A stretch of DNA of 64,000 nucleotides from Billgrantia bachuensis (GCF_011742165.1 NZ_JAAQTO010000004.1:62001-126000); one strand, 5' to 3'. Shown: positions 1 through 9,342, counted from the first letter of the stretch. The notes: a model not told the origin generated them from the sequence alone. A program made the numbers and translations.

Positions 1-54
1 TCCGAGGCGGGCCGGGTCATGCCCAGCCCGCCGGTAACGGTCAAGTCCAGTTAG

Positions 55-1122
55 CTAGCGAGACGCGCTCAAGCCAGTGACTTCACCCACGGTCTCGTTC
101 CAGCGGTCCACCCATTCCTGGTCGACACGGCCGGCCCAGTTGGGCAGCAGGGTTTCCTCGAGGTGGCGCGAGACCTCCTGGAAGTCCTCGTCGGTCGCTT
201 CCACCAGCACCATGTCGCCCGGCTCCCCACGCGAGCAGTCGCCATCTCCGGTCAGGCAGGCGATGCCTTCGCGGGTCTCTTCCACTGCCGACTCCCACAC
301 GGGCACCTCGTAGTTCTCGCGAATCTCCTCCAGCAGCCACTCCTGGGTATCGCTGGAGAGCGAGTCCCACTTGTTGCCGTTCATGGCCGTTGCCACGTGG
401 TCCCAACCGCCGACGGGGAGCGGATAGAGGTGCGTCGACACCTCATGCCAGCCGGAGCTGTAGCCGGAAAGCGAACCGGTCACCGCACAGTCGATCACGC
501 CCCGCTGCAGGGCGCCGGGCACCTCACTGAAGCTGAGGGTGATACCCTCGGCACCGAGGGCCTCGAGAAACTCGGCGGTGGTGCGTCCACTGGCGCGAAC
601 CTTCTTGCCGGCAAGATCGCCCAGCCCATCGATTTCGGCGTTACAGAACACCATCTGTGACGGATAGGGCACCACCGCGAGGAGTTGCGCCCCCGAAAAG
701 CGCTCGGCAAAGGCGTCCGCCAATACCGGACGGTAGGCCTCGGCCACTTCACGCGCCGTTTCCACATCCGGCGCAATCATCGGCATGTCGAGCCCTTCGA
801 GCTCGGGGGCGTCCTGAACGGCATAATCGGCCACGGTGGAACCCACCTCCACCACGTCGCGGGCCATCAGGCGGTAGACCTCGCCCCCGTCGAGCCCCAT
901 CTGGTCGAAGGTCGTCACCTCCGTGGTAATACGCCCCTCGGAGGCTTCCGGCAGGTGTTTCTCCCAAAAGGGACGTTCGAAATTCTGGAACAGCGAAAGG
1001 CTGCTCCAGCTACCCACATAGGAAAGGCTAGTCTGATCCAGCTCCTGAGCAGCCGCCTGCCCTGCCGAAACGCATAGACCAGCCGCGATGGCTGAGACGA
1101 GACTTGTTCTTGTAGTCAGCAT
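55..1122 (-). CDS. TRAP transporter substrate-binding protein (DctP family)
   Basis: A 355-residue periplasmic receptor of the DctP/TRAP family, which captures organic acids and hands them to a TRAP permease. It begins with a typical signal peptide (charged start, then SAIAAGLCVSAGQAAA, cleavage near residue 25). The middle holds the family signature around GLGDLAGKKVRASGR, where an arginine binds the carboxylate, and a later stretch GVIDCAVTG. No DctQ/DctM permease subunit lies in the window; it may lie beyond the left edge, since this gene ends at base 55. It sits 29 bases downstream of the DUF1445 gene on the same strand, so the two are probably cotranscribed. The ligand cannot be read from the sequence. 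Confidence 0.9.
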   Translation of the reverse strand: MLTTRTSLVSAIAAGLCVSAGQAAAQELDQTSLSYVGSWSSLSLFQNFERPFWEKHLPEASEGRITTEVTTFDQMGLDGGEVYRLMARDVVEVGSTVADYAVQDAPELEGLDMPMIAPDVETAREVAEAYRPVLADAFAERFSGAQLLAVVPYPSQMVFCNAEIDGLGDLAGKKVRASGRTTAEFLEALGAEGITLSFSEVPGALQRGVIDCAVTGSLSGYSSGWHEVSTHLYPLPVGGWDHVATAMNGNKWDSLSSDTQEWLLEEIRENYEVPVWESAVEETREGIACLTGDGDCSRGEPGDMVLVEATDEDFQEVSRHLEETLLPNWAGRVDQEWVDRWNETVGEVTGLSASR

Positions 1123-1151
1123 GGTTTCCTCACTTATCTGCGTCGTGATGG

Positions 1152-1970
1152 TTATAGTAGGGCCAGCTCACTGTCGGGAATGTCGGTCACCAGCATGTGG
1201 CCCGGGCTGTGGGTAATGGCGAATTCGATACCGGCATTCATCAGAACCTGCTGAGGCGTTACCCCGCAGGCCCAAAAAACCGGTAACTCACCCTCACCCA
1301 CCGATACCGCTTCCCCGAAGTCCGGGGAGCGCATGTCCGCAATTCCAATTCGAGAAGGGTCGCCCAGGTGCACCGGGGCACCATGCGCCTGGGGAAAGCG
1401 TGTCGTGATCTGGATGGCACGAATGGCGTCAGTAGCCTTCATCGGGCGCATCGACACCACCAGGTTGCCAGCGAAGCCCCCTGCGGCCACCAGAGGAAGC
1501 GAGGTTCGGTACATGGGTACGTTGCGCCCCTCCTCGATGTGCCGAACCGGCACCCCGGCCTGCCGCAGGGCATGCTCGAAGGTAAACGAACACCCCAGCG
1601 CGAAGGTCACGAGGTCGTCGCGCCACTCCGCATCGACGTGGCTGACAGTTGCCTGTAGATGGCCCTCGCGGAAGATGCGATAGGCGGGAACGTCGCAAGC
1701 GATATCGAGATCGCTACCGAGCGTGGCGCAACTGCGTGCGCCCGGCTCGCTGACGGCTAGCAAGGGGCAAGGTTTCGGGTTCGCCTGGCAGAATCGCAAA
1801 AAGCCATTTGCCTGCGGCTCGGGAAGGATGACGAGATTGGCTTGCACGAAGCCATAGGCCAGCCCAGCAGTGGGCGCCTGCAAGCGGCCCTCTCGCGCCG
1901 CCCTGCGAACCTCGGCAGGAGAAGAATGGGCCGTAGGAAGAATGGAATCGTCCGGGCGGGGAGTCGTCAT
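1152..1970 (-). CDS. putative hydro-lyase, DUF1445 / YcsI family
   Basis: A 272-residue cytosolic protein of the DUF1445 (D-glutamate cyclase-like, putative hydro-lyase) family. Recognisable stretches are [14 protein letters not shown] near the start, [10 protein letters not shown] in the middle, and the C-terminal [10 protein letters not shown] and [15 protein letters not shown]. Length matches the family (about 260-270). The ATG at 1970 has GAGG upstream. It lies between a LysR regulator and a TRAP receptor, a common arrangement for catabolic modules that take up and dehydrate or lactonise an organic or amino acid; that role is inference. The reaction catalysed by this member is unknown. 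Confidence 0.88.
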   Translation of the reverse strand: MTTPRPDDSILPTAHSSPAEVRRAAREGRLQAPTAGLAYGFVQANLVILPEPQANGFLRFCQANPKPCPLLAVSEPGARSCATLGSDLDIACDVPAYRIFREGHLQATVSHVDAEWRDDLVTFALGCSFTFEHALRQAGVPVRHIEEGRNVPMYRTSLPLVAAGGFAGNLVVSMRPMKATDAIRAIQITTRFPQAHGAPVHLGDPSRIGIADMRSPDFGEAVSVGEGELPVFWACGVTPQQVLMNAGIEFAITHSPGHMLVTDIPDSELALL

Positions 1971-2050
1971 CGATCGACCTCACTGACGTTTCCCTTCAGT
2001 TAAGGCAGAAGCGATGATTAATACAAATCGAAATTAAGTATCACAATTGA
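1971..2050 (-). promoter_or_regulatory. short AT-rich gap upstream of the hydro-lyase/TRAP genes
   Basis: The 80 bases between the LysR stop and the hydro-lyase start are clearly more AT-rich than the flanks (around 2010-2050). They would be a natural place for a LysR-controlled promoter. No convincing -10/-35 pair or T-N11-A operator could be fixed by eye. Confidence 0.3.
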
Positions 2051-2977
2051 TCAGGTTTTTGGATCAGTCGCGACATCAGAATGGCGAGAGGGCCGAAACC
2101 CTCCACGAGAAGCGGTTTGCAGCGAAAGCTCTGCCACCGCCCTCACCACGTTGGCACCGGGGGCCGTACTGTAGGCCACGTTGAAGGCCAGATCGGGCAG
2201 TGCTGCCTCGACGCTGAATTGTCGAAGCGTGCCGCTCTCGAGTTCCTGGGAGACGATTTCACGGGGCAGCGCACTCACCCCAATCCCATCCAACGCCATG
2301 CGGATGATGGTCGAGAGCGAAGAACTGGAATGGATTCGTGTGGAGTGGTTCATCGGGTCGACGAGGGAGCGAATCACGGTATACGGCTCGCTGCGACGCG
2401 GGTAGGTGATGATCGGCCACTTGGCCAGCTCCGCGAGGGTAACTGGCCCCGTGGGTATCGCCAGTTTCGGGCTCGCCACCCAGACCAGCGAATAGCGACA
2501 CAAGTCCTCGTTCGTGAAACCAGGCTGATTTACCTTTCCCATCAGGAAGGCAATGTCGATGTCATGGTTGGCCAACTTGTCGGCCAGATTGACCGAAATA
2601 TCGATATCCAGCTCCAGATTGATAGCCGGATAGGCCTCGCTGACTCGCTCGATCAAACGCGGCAGCCACGTATAGGCGATGGTTTCCGCCACGCCGAGGC
2701 GAATGCTGCCCTGCAGGCATTCCGCCTTGGCCACGACCTGCAACATCTCACCGTGTAGATGCAGCAGCCTCTCGGCGTAGGCGAGCAGCTCGCGGCCCTT
2801 CGCCGTCAGCACCACGCGGCGGCCGGTTCGCTCGAACAGCTCGACCCCCAACTCATCCTCCAGCCCCGAAATCCGGGCGGAAACGGAGGGCTGCGACGTA
2901 TAGAGACGCTGCGCCGCGGCACGAAAGCTGCCCAGACGCGCTATCCAGACGAACGTCTCCAGGCTGCGAAAATTCAT
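2051..2977 (-). CDS. LysR-family transcriptional regulator
   Basis: A 308-residue LysR-type regulator. The N-terminal winged helix-turn-helix is clear (MNFRSLETFVWIARLGSFRAAAQ, TSQPSVSARISGLEDELGVELFERTGRRVVLT), followed by a substrate-binding-like effector domain starting near residue 90. The ATG at 2977 is chosen because it starts the family N terminus and has GGAGA upstream; an open frame extends further but is unlike any LysR protein. It precedes the hydro-lyase and TRAP receptor genes on the same strand and probably controls them. The effector is not known. Confidence 0.92.
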   Translation of the reverse strand: MNFRSLETFVWIARLGSFRAAAQRLYTSQPSVSARISGLEDELGVELFERTGRRVVLTAKGRELLAYAERLLHLHGEMLQVVAKAECLQGSIRLGVAETIAYTWLPRLIERVSEAYPAINLELDIDISVNLADKLANHDIDIAFLMGKVNQPGFTNEDLCRYSLVWVASPKLAIPTGPVTLAELAKWPIITYPRRSEPYTVIRSLVDPMNHSTRIHSSSSLSTIIRMALDGIGVSALPREIVSQELESGTLRQFSVEAALPDLAFNVAYSTAPGANVVRAVAELSLQTASRGGFRPSRHSDVATDPKT

Positions 2978-3221
2978 GGTATCTCCACTGATTTCAGGCT
3001 GCTTCGCTGGAGTTTGCCTCAGCGTTCCGGGTGGGAGAAGGACTGCACCGACAAATACCGCGGCCAGGGCAAGCAAGCCCGACAATTCGCGGTGCAGGGG
3101 TAATAAGCCCCCTGCCAGGCAGTGGATCCTGGCAAGGCTCGCCGCATGGCTGCTACACCTACCTGTATAGGCAACACGAAGAGGGAAAATACGCAGGGGC
3201 CCTGGAGCCAGGGAGGACACG

Positions 3222-3746
3222 ATGCAACGCCTGTACTTTCTGATACCCGACAAGGAGACCACGACCGACATCGTCAACGAACTGAACATGATGGGGTTGG
3301 CCAAGGACAATCTGCACGTCATGGGCAAGGACTGGATCCCCCTGGAAAAGGAGGGAGTACCGATCGCCACCCTGGTTCAGACGAGCGATGTCGTCAACGC
3401 CTCGAAGCGAGGCGCCATCGTCGGGGCCGTACTAGGCTTGGTGCTGGGCCTGATCGCGCACTACGTCCTGATCGATACGAATATCGTCTGGATGGCCATC
3501 GGTGTGGCGATCTTCGGTGCGCTGTTCGGCGTCTGGGCCAGCACGATGGTCGGCGTCTCCGTACGCGACATCAAGGTCAGCAAGTACGACAAAGCGATCA
3601 AACGTGGCGCCATGCTGCTGATCATCGACGTACCCGACGAACGGGAAAACGATTTCAAGGCGGTAATCAAGCGCCACCACCCCGAAGTGGTCATAGAAAA
3701 GGTGAGCAGCCAGGAGCGGAAACAACATGTAGGCGAGGGCCACTGA
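3222..3746 (+). CDS. DUF1269-family membrane protein
   Basis: A 174-residue protein with an N-terminal soluble part (MQRLYFLIPDKETTTDIVNEL) and two glycine-rich hydrophobic segments at about residues 67-87 and 90-110 (GAIVGAVLGLVLGLIAHYVL, WMAIGVAIFGALFGVWA). A C-terminal soluble part with IIDVPDERENDFKAVIKRHHPE completes it. This is the DUF1269 pattern of small inner-membrane proteins whose function is unknown, often stress-linked. GGGAGGA precedes the ATG at good spacing. It is monocistronic, between the LysR gene (divergent) and the polysaccharide locus (convergent). Confidence 0.82.
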   Translation: MQRLYFLIPDKETTTDIVNELNMMGLAKDNLHVMGKDWIPLEKEGVPIATLVQTSDVVNASKRGAIVGAVLGLVLGLIAHYVLIDTNIVWMAIGVAIFGALFGVWASTMVGVSVRDIKVSKYDKAIKRGAMLLIIDVPDERENDFKAVIKRHHPEVVIEKVSSQERKQHVGEGH

Positions 3747-3803
3747 CTCAACCGGCCTGGCCCTAGCCCGCTCCGGAGAACCGCTCATTAGGTGGCTTTC
3801 ACC

Positions 3804-4598
3804 CTACTCCGCTGCTTCGCGCTTACGCACTACATCGATCTTGTGCTGTTCCTTCGTCCATTTGCCCTGGGGCTTGTCGATGTACTGGAAGTATTCGTTG
3901 GTGAAATTGCCCTGGTTGCAGGTGGTGCGGTAGGAAGCCGTGGGAACCTCGTGGATCGATAGCATTTTGTTGAACACCCCCGGCCCCGTCAGCTCGAAAA
4001 CCTTCTTGCCGGAGTCGCTCTCGATGTTCGTGTAGATGGCTTCGGCGATTCGCTCGATATTCGGGTTGTTCGGCTTGCTGGCGATAAAGTAGTTGCTGAG
4101 CTCATTCCGCCGAGTGGTGACGTATAGCTCCTCCATGTCCGGCTTGACAATGCGCCCCAGCGGCCAGACCACGTGAGCATCGATATCCAGGTAGACCCCG
4201 CCATGCGTGTGCAGCACCAGCACACGCCAGAAATCGGCCTGGGCCGCCCCCACCTGCAATCGGGAGTAGGCCTCGAAGATCTCCGGGGTGTAATTTTCCC
4301 GAATGAAATCCGCCCTTGCCTCGGTGATCATGAAGCGATGCTCGTAGCTCGGTGCCATCAACCGGTTGAACAGATAATTGAGGTAGACCGGCAGCGTCGC
4401 CTTGTCGGTGAAGTTGGTCTGCCAAATGATGCGGGGCACTGCGGACGATTGGCGGGACCGCCACCAGGGTGCGGCACGCTCGGGGATGGTGAATCGCTTG
4501 TCGGGGAAGAGTGCATGAAAGGCGTAGGCGCCTAGCTTGGTTACGTTGGCCAGCAGTTTGACGATTCTGGCAAAGGCCAGCACAACCAGCTTCCTCAT
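3804..4598 (-). CDS. glycosyltransferase with DXD sugar-binding region (GT32-like)
   Basis: A 264-residue protein of the Gly_transf_sug / GT32 type, related to capsular mannosyl- or galactosyltransferases. The family hallmarks are IPRIIWQTNF near residue 55 and GGVYLDIDAHVVWPLG near residue 130, where DID is the metal and nucleotide-sugar binding motif. GGGGAA precedes the ATG at 4598. It diverges from the GT4 gene at 4801 and marks the left border of the polysaccharide locus. Donor and acceptor are unknown; it presumably acts at the cytosolic face on a lipid-linked glycan. Confidence 0.85.
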   Translation of the reverse strand: MRKLVVLAFARIVKLLANVTKLGAYAFHALFPDKRFTIPERAAPWWRSRQSSAVPRIIWQTNFTDKATLPVYLNYLFNRLMAPSYEHRFMITEARADFIRENYTPEIFEAYSRLQVGAAQADFWRVLVLHTHGGVYLDIDAHVVWPLGRIVKPDMEELYVTTRRNELSNYFIASKPNNPNIERIAEAIYTNIESDSGKKVFELTGPGVFNKMLSIHEVPTASYRTTCNQGNFTNEYFQYIDKPQGKWTKEQHKIDVVRKREAAE

Positions 4599-4800
4599 CG
4601 GGTTCCCCTAAACGAAACGTCACACATGATGCGCTGCGCCAATCGGCCTACGCTCTCGAGTCGTACAGCAACGAGGCCCACCCGGGTCGACCCCAGACGG
4701 ACCTACCTGAGACAGGATCGTGGGTGCTCAGTTCAAACATTGTCCCTTTCTCTGTGATAGCCTCTCGCCTGAGTATCAGCCGTCAGCCAAAGGAACGTCA
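4599..4800. promoter_or_regulatory. divergent promoter region between two glycosyltransferase genes
   Basis: About 200 bases separate the diverging GT32-like and GT4 genes, so both promoters should be here. AAAGGA at 4789-4794 lies six bases before the GTG at 4801 and decides that start. No sigma-70 element or operator was convincing by eye. Confidence 0.4.
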
Positions 4801-5868
4801 GTGGCCCATAAACGCTTCGCCTTCGTCATCGAGGATCTCTACGGTGGCGGCGCCCAGAAGTCGCTGCTCTATACTGCCGACCAGTTACGCCAGCGGGGCC
4901 ACGAGGTGATCGTCTTCACCCTGCGGGAGCTGATCGAGCATCGTATTCCCGAAGGGCTCCACATCGAGAACCTGGGTGTGGTCACGCAGTTCACCAAGGC
5001 CACCTCCACGGTTCTCACCGAGAAGTGGCAGGCGAAGCGGATCGACAAGGCGTTGAGAAAGTGGAAGCCCGACGTTGTGATCTCCTGCTCCTGCGACAAG
5101 ATTACGCGTCACCTGCACCATCCGAACCTCTATTTCTGGGTGAAATCCGACATTACGGCCAAGTTCAACGACGCCAGGAAGCGGGAACGCGCTTTTGACA
5201 AAGCACGGCGCTTTTACAACGGGAGACAAGTCATTGCCGTCTCCCAAGGGGTCAAAGAGAACCTCGAGAACGTCGTGTCTCTCCAGGCCGAGAGGATTAT
5301 CCCCATCTACAACCCCTACGAGCGCGAGCCCTTCGTGGCAATGGCCGCCGAGCCGGCCGAATTGCCGAAGGGCGCATACTTCCTGTGCGTGGCGGCGCTG
5401 GAGCCTCGCAAGCGTCATGACCGCTTGCTGCGCGCCTACGCAGAGAGCGGCATCGACACGCCATTGATCATCATGGGCAAGGGCAAGCCGGAACACGAAG
5501 CTGCCATTCGCCAGCAGGTCGTTGACCTAGGGCTCGAGAATCGCGTCATCATGGCCGGCTACCATCGCAATCCCTACCCTTGGCTCGCCCAAGCCAAAGC
5601 GGTGGTTCTGACATCCGATGCCGAGGGCTTGCCACGGGTGCTCATCGAGGCTCTACTGCTGCATACCCCCGTGATCAGCACCGATTGCCCTAGCGGGCCG
5701 CGGGAAATACTGACCGGAACCCTTGCCGACTTTCTGGTGGCGCCTGAAGACGAAAAAGGCCTGGCCGATGCGATCAAGCGCATGGACCAGGCCCCTGTCG
5801 TGATCGAAGAAGGCCACTACCGGCAATTCCTCAAGGAAACGGTGCTGCCCCAATTCGAGGCATTGTGA
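4801..5868 (+). CDS. glycosyltransferase family 4 (GT-B fold)
   Basis: A 355-residue retaining glycosyltransferase of the GT4 type. The N-terminal domain opens with FVIEDLYGGGAQKSLL, the glycine-rich acceptor-side loop. The C-terminal domain shows YFLCVAALEPRKRHDRLLRA, a donor-side motif, and SDAEGLPRVLIEALLLHTPVISTDCPSGPREIL, the E-x7-E nucleotide-sugar motif. GTG at 4801 is preferred over an ATG at 4720 because of a good ribosome site and because the family N terminus starts there. It leads a plus-strand group with the LPS kinase-like and GT2 genes, probably one operon making LPS core or capsule linkages. Confidence 0.9.
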   Translation: MAHKRFAFVIEDLYGGGAQKSLLYTADQLRQRGHEVIVFTLRELIEHRIPEGLHIENLGVVTQFTKATSTVLTEKWQAKRIDKALRKWKPDVVISCSCDKITRHLHHPNLYFWVKSDITAKFNDARKRERAFDKARRFYNGRQVIAVSQGVKENLENVVSLQAERIIPIYNPYEREPFVAMAAEPAELPKGAYFLCVAALEPRKRHDRLLRAYAESGIDTPLIIMGKGKPEHEAAIRQQVVDLGLENRVIMAGYHRNPYPWLAQAKAVVLTSDAEGLPRVLIEALLLHTPVISTDCPSGPREILTGTLADFLVAPEDEKGLADAIKRMDQAPVVIEEGHYRQFLKETVLPQFEAL

Positions 5869-5896
5869 ATTTGAGGCCCAGTAATCAGGACATGAC

Positions 5897-6622
5897 GTGA
5901 AGCTGCTCGACCTGCCCTTCAATGATCGCCGCCGGCGCTATCTGGTGTTCCATAATCGGGACCTGCCGGACCAGCTTGCGCTGCTCAGCACCACGACCAC
6001 AGAGGCTTTCGAGTCGATAGGCAGTAGTCGCTTCTTTCTTTCTACCGATCATCGCATCCTGGCCAAAGTGGTACCGGACAAGTTCGACCGCCGCCAAGCG
6101 CCGCTCAAGTGGCTGTTGCAGGATTACATTGAAAAACGCTGGCTTGCGCAATCCGATGGTCGCATGGAGTATTTGAGCCTGCAGGTGTTGCGTCGCGCCG
6201 GCCTGAAGACGCCCCGCTGCTACGGCTGGGGAATTTCACTGAACCCTAATAACCGTAGCGCTTCGCTCTTGCTGATGGAGCGTGTCCACGGCACACGCCC
6301 CGGCGGTGAAGTCTTCGACGAGATGGACGAGGCCGGCCGAGAGGCGTTCCTCGAGCGCCTCTGTGAGCAAGTCGCTCAACTCGCCCATATGGGCTACACA
6401 CACAGGGATTTGCATTACAACAATCTGCTCATCGATGCCAAGGGCGAAATCTATTGGATAGACGCCCATGTTCGCCGACTGCCAAGCAAGAACGCCGACC
6501 AGTGGCCGGCGCTCAAGAGATCGCTGACGGCAACGAAATTGCGAGGCGAAGAGTACCGCAAAAAGGCCGAAAATAGGCTCGAAACCCTGTGGCACCAAGA
6601 AAGCTGGCGCTACAACCGATGA
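5897..6622 (+). CDS. lipopolysaccharide kinase InaA/WaaP-like
   Basis: A 241-residue protein of the LPS core heptose/Kdo kinase (InaA, RfaP, KdkA) superfamily. Visible kinase features are ILAKVV with the ATP-binding lysine, LLMERVHGTRP (hinge), the catalytic loop HMGYTHRDLHYNNLLID (HRD with the following N) and YWIDAHVRRLP in place of DFG. Such enzymes phosphorylate core sugars at the cytosolic face of the inner membrane. GTG at 5897 has AGGA six bases before it. It sits between GT4 and GT2 genes, and its stop overlaps the next start (ATGA at 6619). The exact sugar cannot be told. Confidence 0.87.
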   Translation: MKLLDLPFNDRRRRYLVFHNRDLPDQLALLSTTTTEAFESIGSSRFFLSTDHRILAKVVPDKFDRRQAPLKWLLQDYIEKRWLAQSDGRMEYLSLQVLRRAGLKTPRCYGWGISLNPNNRSASLLLMERVHGTRPGGEVFDEMDEAGREAFLERLCEQVAQLAHMGYTHRDLHYNNLLIDAKGEIYWIDAHVRRLPSKNADQWPALKRSLTATKLRGEEYRKKAENRLETLWHQESWRYNR

Positions 6623-7551
6623 CGTCCAAGGTGCTAATCGAACCCATGCATGCCCATCAGCCCGAAGTAGCTATTATTATCCCCTGCTTCAATCGTTGGC
6701 CTCATGTTCAAGAAGCCATCGACTCCGTACTTGCACAGACATGGGAAAAGACTTGTTGCATTGTCGTTGACGATGCCTCGACGGATGACAGCTACGCTCG
6801 CCTAAAGGAGCACTATAGGGCAGAGCCAAGGGTTGCGATCCATAGACAGGAGAGCAACCAGGGGCAATCGGCTGCCAGAAATCGTGGCGTATCCCTTAGC
6901 CAGGCCGATTATATCGGATTCCTGGACTCCGACGACCTTCTCGTCGATACCGCCGTGGCCAGCAGAATGCAGTTGGCCATGGAACAGCCCAACTTCACCG
7001 GCATCATCTTTGGCGACAAAATCAGCGACGTAACCGAAGAATCGCTACTCCCTGCAGAAAAAGAATATTCTTCCCCGCTCACGCTTGATGAATACATAGA
7101 CAACATGGGCTGGCTGCACACCAACAGCTTCCTCATGAAGAAATCCGCTTTTAATGAATTGAAAGGGTTCAACGAGGCACTTAGAAAAAAAGAGGACGTT
7201 GAATTCTTCCTTCGCGCACTCGCTGTGCAAGAGGCACGATATGCCGGCGGTCAGTGCTGTATGGTTCGTGAAGTCGATACGCAAAGAGCCCGGCATGATC
7301 ATGCCAGGATCATTGAACAGGGTGAGCGCTTTATCGGAGCTATTCGTGCGAATGAAACCCTCACCCAGTCCCTGACATCAAATCAACTCAAACAGCTTGT
7401 AGAAGCCGATATTAAATCCGTCCTTCAATCTCTTTATCGCATGAAGCAGAATCAAAGGTTCCGTTCCACCATGCGTGACGCAGTGTCGGAAGGAAGGATT
7501 CATTTGAACGCCCGCATGATCAAGCGATACCTGTTGTCCTTTCTCAGATAA
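6619..7551 (+). CDS. glycosyltransferase family 2
   Basis: A 310-residue GT-A transferase. The N terminus shows VAIIIPCFNRWPHVQEAIDSVLAQTW, then VVDDASTDDS and NQGQSAARNRGVSLSQADYIGFLDSDDLL, where the DSDD is the metal-binding DxD. The C-terminal third is helical without further motifs. The ATG at 6619 overlaps the kinase stop (ATGA), implying translational coupling; an upstream GTG at 6589 is possible. Its stop is nine bases from the stop of the converging pyruvyltransferase-family gene. It probably adds a core or capsule sugar; the sugar is unknown. Confidence 0.9.
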   Translation: MTSKVLIEPMHAHQPEVAIIIPCFNRWPHVQEAIDSVLAQTWEKTCCIVVDDASTDDSYARLKEHYRAEPRVAIHRQESNQGQSAARNRGVSLSQADYIGFLDSDDLLVDTAVASRMQLAMEQPNFTGIIFGDKISDVTEESLLPAEKEYSSPLTLDEYIDNMGWLHTNSFLMKKSAFNELKGFNEALRKKEDVEFFLRALAVQEARYAGGQCCMVREVDTQRARHDHARIIEQGERFIGAIRANETLTQSLTSNQLKQLVEADIKSVLQSLYRMKQNQRFRSTMRDAVSEGRIHLNARMIKRYLLSFLR

Positions 7552-7560
7552 AAGCACTCA

Positions 7561-8388
7561 TCACTTAACAACGCCCTGAGCTGTCAGCATATCTATATCG
7601 GGTAAAGCGAAATCCTCTTCACGATAAACTATATGCTCAGGGCTTGTCTTCAATCCACACATGTCACTGCCATCAAATTCACGTCGAGGCACGGGAAAAT
7701 CGAGCCCCACTGAAGCGTAGTAGTCCTTGTATTTCAACAGAGACTCGGTTTTAGGCATGACCAGCGTCGCCGGGCGCCCCAAGGCATGAGCAAAGATGAT
7801 TCCATGAAGCGAAGAACTGAAAATATGCTCCGCGGCCTGAATCTGACGACACACATCCACAGGTAAATTATCAATGTCGATCAGTCGAACATGTTTCGGC
7901 AACCCTCGATAGCCGGCACGCTCTTTATAATGTGGTATGAATGCCACCGTCCCTGCCTCGGGTTGGATGGTCTCATCTCGATACATGAACCTGACTAATA
8001 ATCCCGGGTCCAGCAAGAACCGCACCTGCGACATATCGAAGCCCTTGGCACGGAACTCATCGTAGGTGATCGGGCCGCGAAGACCAATGATCCTGACTCC
8101 ACTTCTCTTGGGCAGCTTCTCCGCCTTCCCTTGAGTGCCGATCCCGCAGAGAATATCCCCCTCTTGTACCCGATGGGAAATGGAACCGACAAGCAGCAAT
8201 CTGTTTCCACCATTATCGGTGTTGACCGGATTCAAGCCATACTTATGTTGAATGATTTCACGCACCAGGATATCGCCGGCATTTCCCGTCGTAAAATATT
8301 TGTGAGCATCGCGAAACAGCGTGCTACGCACTCTGAGCTTCCAGCTGGGAACGACGCGATGATGCCAATAATAAGTTCTAAGTTTCAT
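7561..8388 (-). CDS. polysaccharide pyruvyl transferase family protein
   Basis: A 275-residue member of the polysaccharide pyruvyl transferase family (PF04230), which adds ketal-linked pyruvate from phosphoenolpyruvate to sugars, although many members are uncharacterised. Features: TTGNAGDILVREII at the N terminus, DILCGIGTQGKAEK, IIGLRGPITYDEF in the middle, LLDPGLLVRF, and EHIFSSSLHGIIFAHALGRPA at the C terminus (the SSLHG motif). The start at 8388 is preferred over one 33 bases upstream because it begins a compact family N terminus. It is the last gene of the long minus-strand run. A second member is at 23913-25010. Confidence 0.85.
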   Translation of the reverse strand: MKLRTYYWHHRVVPSWKLRVRSTLFRDAHKYFTTGNAGDILVREIIQHKYGLNPVNTDNGGNRLLLVGSISHRVQEGDILCGIGTQGKAEKLPKRSGVRIIGLRGPITYDEFRAKGFDMSQVRFLLDPGLLVRFMYRDETIQPEAGTVAFIPHYKERAGYRGLPKHVRLIDIDNLPVDVCRQIQAAEHIFSSSLHGIIFAHALGRPATLVMPKTESLLKYKDYYASVGLDFPVPRREFDGSDMCGLKTSPEHIVYREEDFALPDIDMLTAQGVVK

Positions 8389-8466
8389 ACACCTGTTCGT
8401 GAGGTTCTCTCGCCTCGACATGGAAGCGGTTTTCGTGTGTGCCTGGGCTACGATTTCACCGCAACC

Positions 8467-9342
8467 TCAGTCCTGGTTATCACTCGCCGACGGATCCAGC
8501 GGCCCCGGCTCGGTTTCCGGCTTGCACCCCGGTAGCGCTGCCGTCAGGCGCTCCAGCGCCGCCTGGCCGCTAGCGCCGGCGGTGACTCGCTCCCACCACT
8601 CCCTGTGCACGGCCTTGACGCTGACGGGCACCGTACCCAACCCCACCCGCTGCGCCATGGCCAGGCGATGCAAACCGCGGTTGATCTTGAGTAACCGCCC
8701 CTCGCGGGTGACGGCCACGCCCAACTCATCCTTGCCGAGCGAATCATCGAAGCCTCGCTTGGCCATATCGTCCATAAAGCTCAAGTAAATGTTGAGGTAA
8801 GCCAGAATTCGCGCCTCACTATCCAGCCATACCCCCTTCTGATGGGACCGCCACGGCCTGCCCGCCTCCAGCCTTGCCTGCAACGACCGAAACGCCTCGC
8901 TCTGGGTCAGGTCGTTCCGATGCATATCCAGATCACCGATGAAACGGTAACGTGAACCATGACGCAGGTCGCCGCGCCGCAGGTCCCAGCTCCCATCCCA
9001 AAGGAACGTTATGGAGGAGGGGCGCTGCCGCTTGGCATAGCCGCGCCAATCCCGGCATCGAATCAGCTCACGTGGGTCTACACGCAGAACCAGCGCGCTT
9101 CCCAGCTCCCGCTCGACCGCTCGCCGCGGCAAGCCGAGCCGCTCCACCCGGGTGCCCCCCGGCAATTGATGTTTCCAAAGCCCAAACGCCAGCCGCTCAA
9201 TGGGGGCGCCCACCGTCGATTGGAAACCCTGGCGCACTGCCCATTGCAGTCTCGTACGCTGTACCGGCCAGTACATCCGCGCATCCGTCAGCGGTGCGAA
9301 TGCCGGGTCCCCGCCGGGCGGCTGAGGTAGGATTCTTTTCAT
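8467..9342 (-). CDS. unrecognised protein with a ParB-like C-terminal segment
   Basis: A 291-residue soluble, arginine-rich protein that I do not recognise with certainty. The N-terminal half (RTRLQWAVRQGFQSTVGAPIERLAFGLWKHQLPGG) lacks known motifs. A later stretch, LGVAVTREGRLLKINRGLHRLAMAQRVGLGTVPVSV, resembles the ParB/Srx fold loop in which a GxHR element binds nucleotide. The start codon overlaps the stop of a truncated upstream gene (ATGA, 9339-9342), so it was once translationally coupled to it. The position inside a polysaccharide locus suggests a role in glycan assembly or its control; that is inference only. Confidence 0.6.
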   Translation of the reverse strand: MKRILPQPPGGDPAFAPLTDARMYWPVQRTRLQWAVRQGFQSTVGAPIERLAFGLWKHQLPGGTRVERLGLPRRAVERELGSALVLRVDPRELIRCRDWRGYAKRQRPSSITFLWDGSWDLRRGDLRHGSRYRFIGDLDMHRNDLTQSEAFRSLQARLEAGRPWRSHQKGVWLDSEARILAYLNIYLSFMDDMAKRGFDDSLGKDELGVAVTREGRLLKINRGLHRLAMAQRVGLGTVPVSVKAVHREWWERVTAGASGQAALERLTAALPGCKPETEPGPLDPSASDNQD

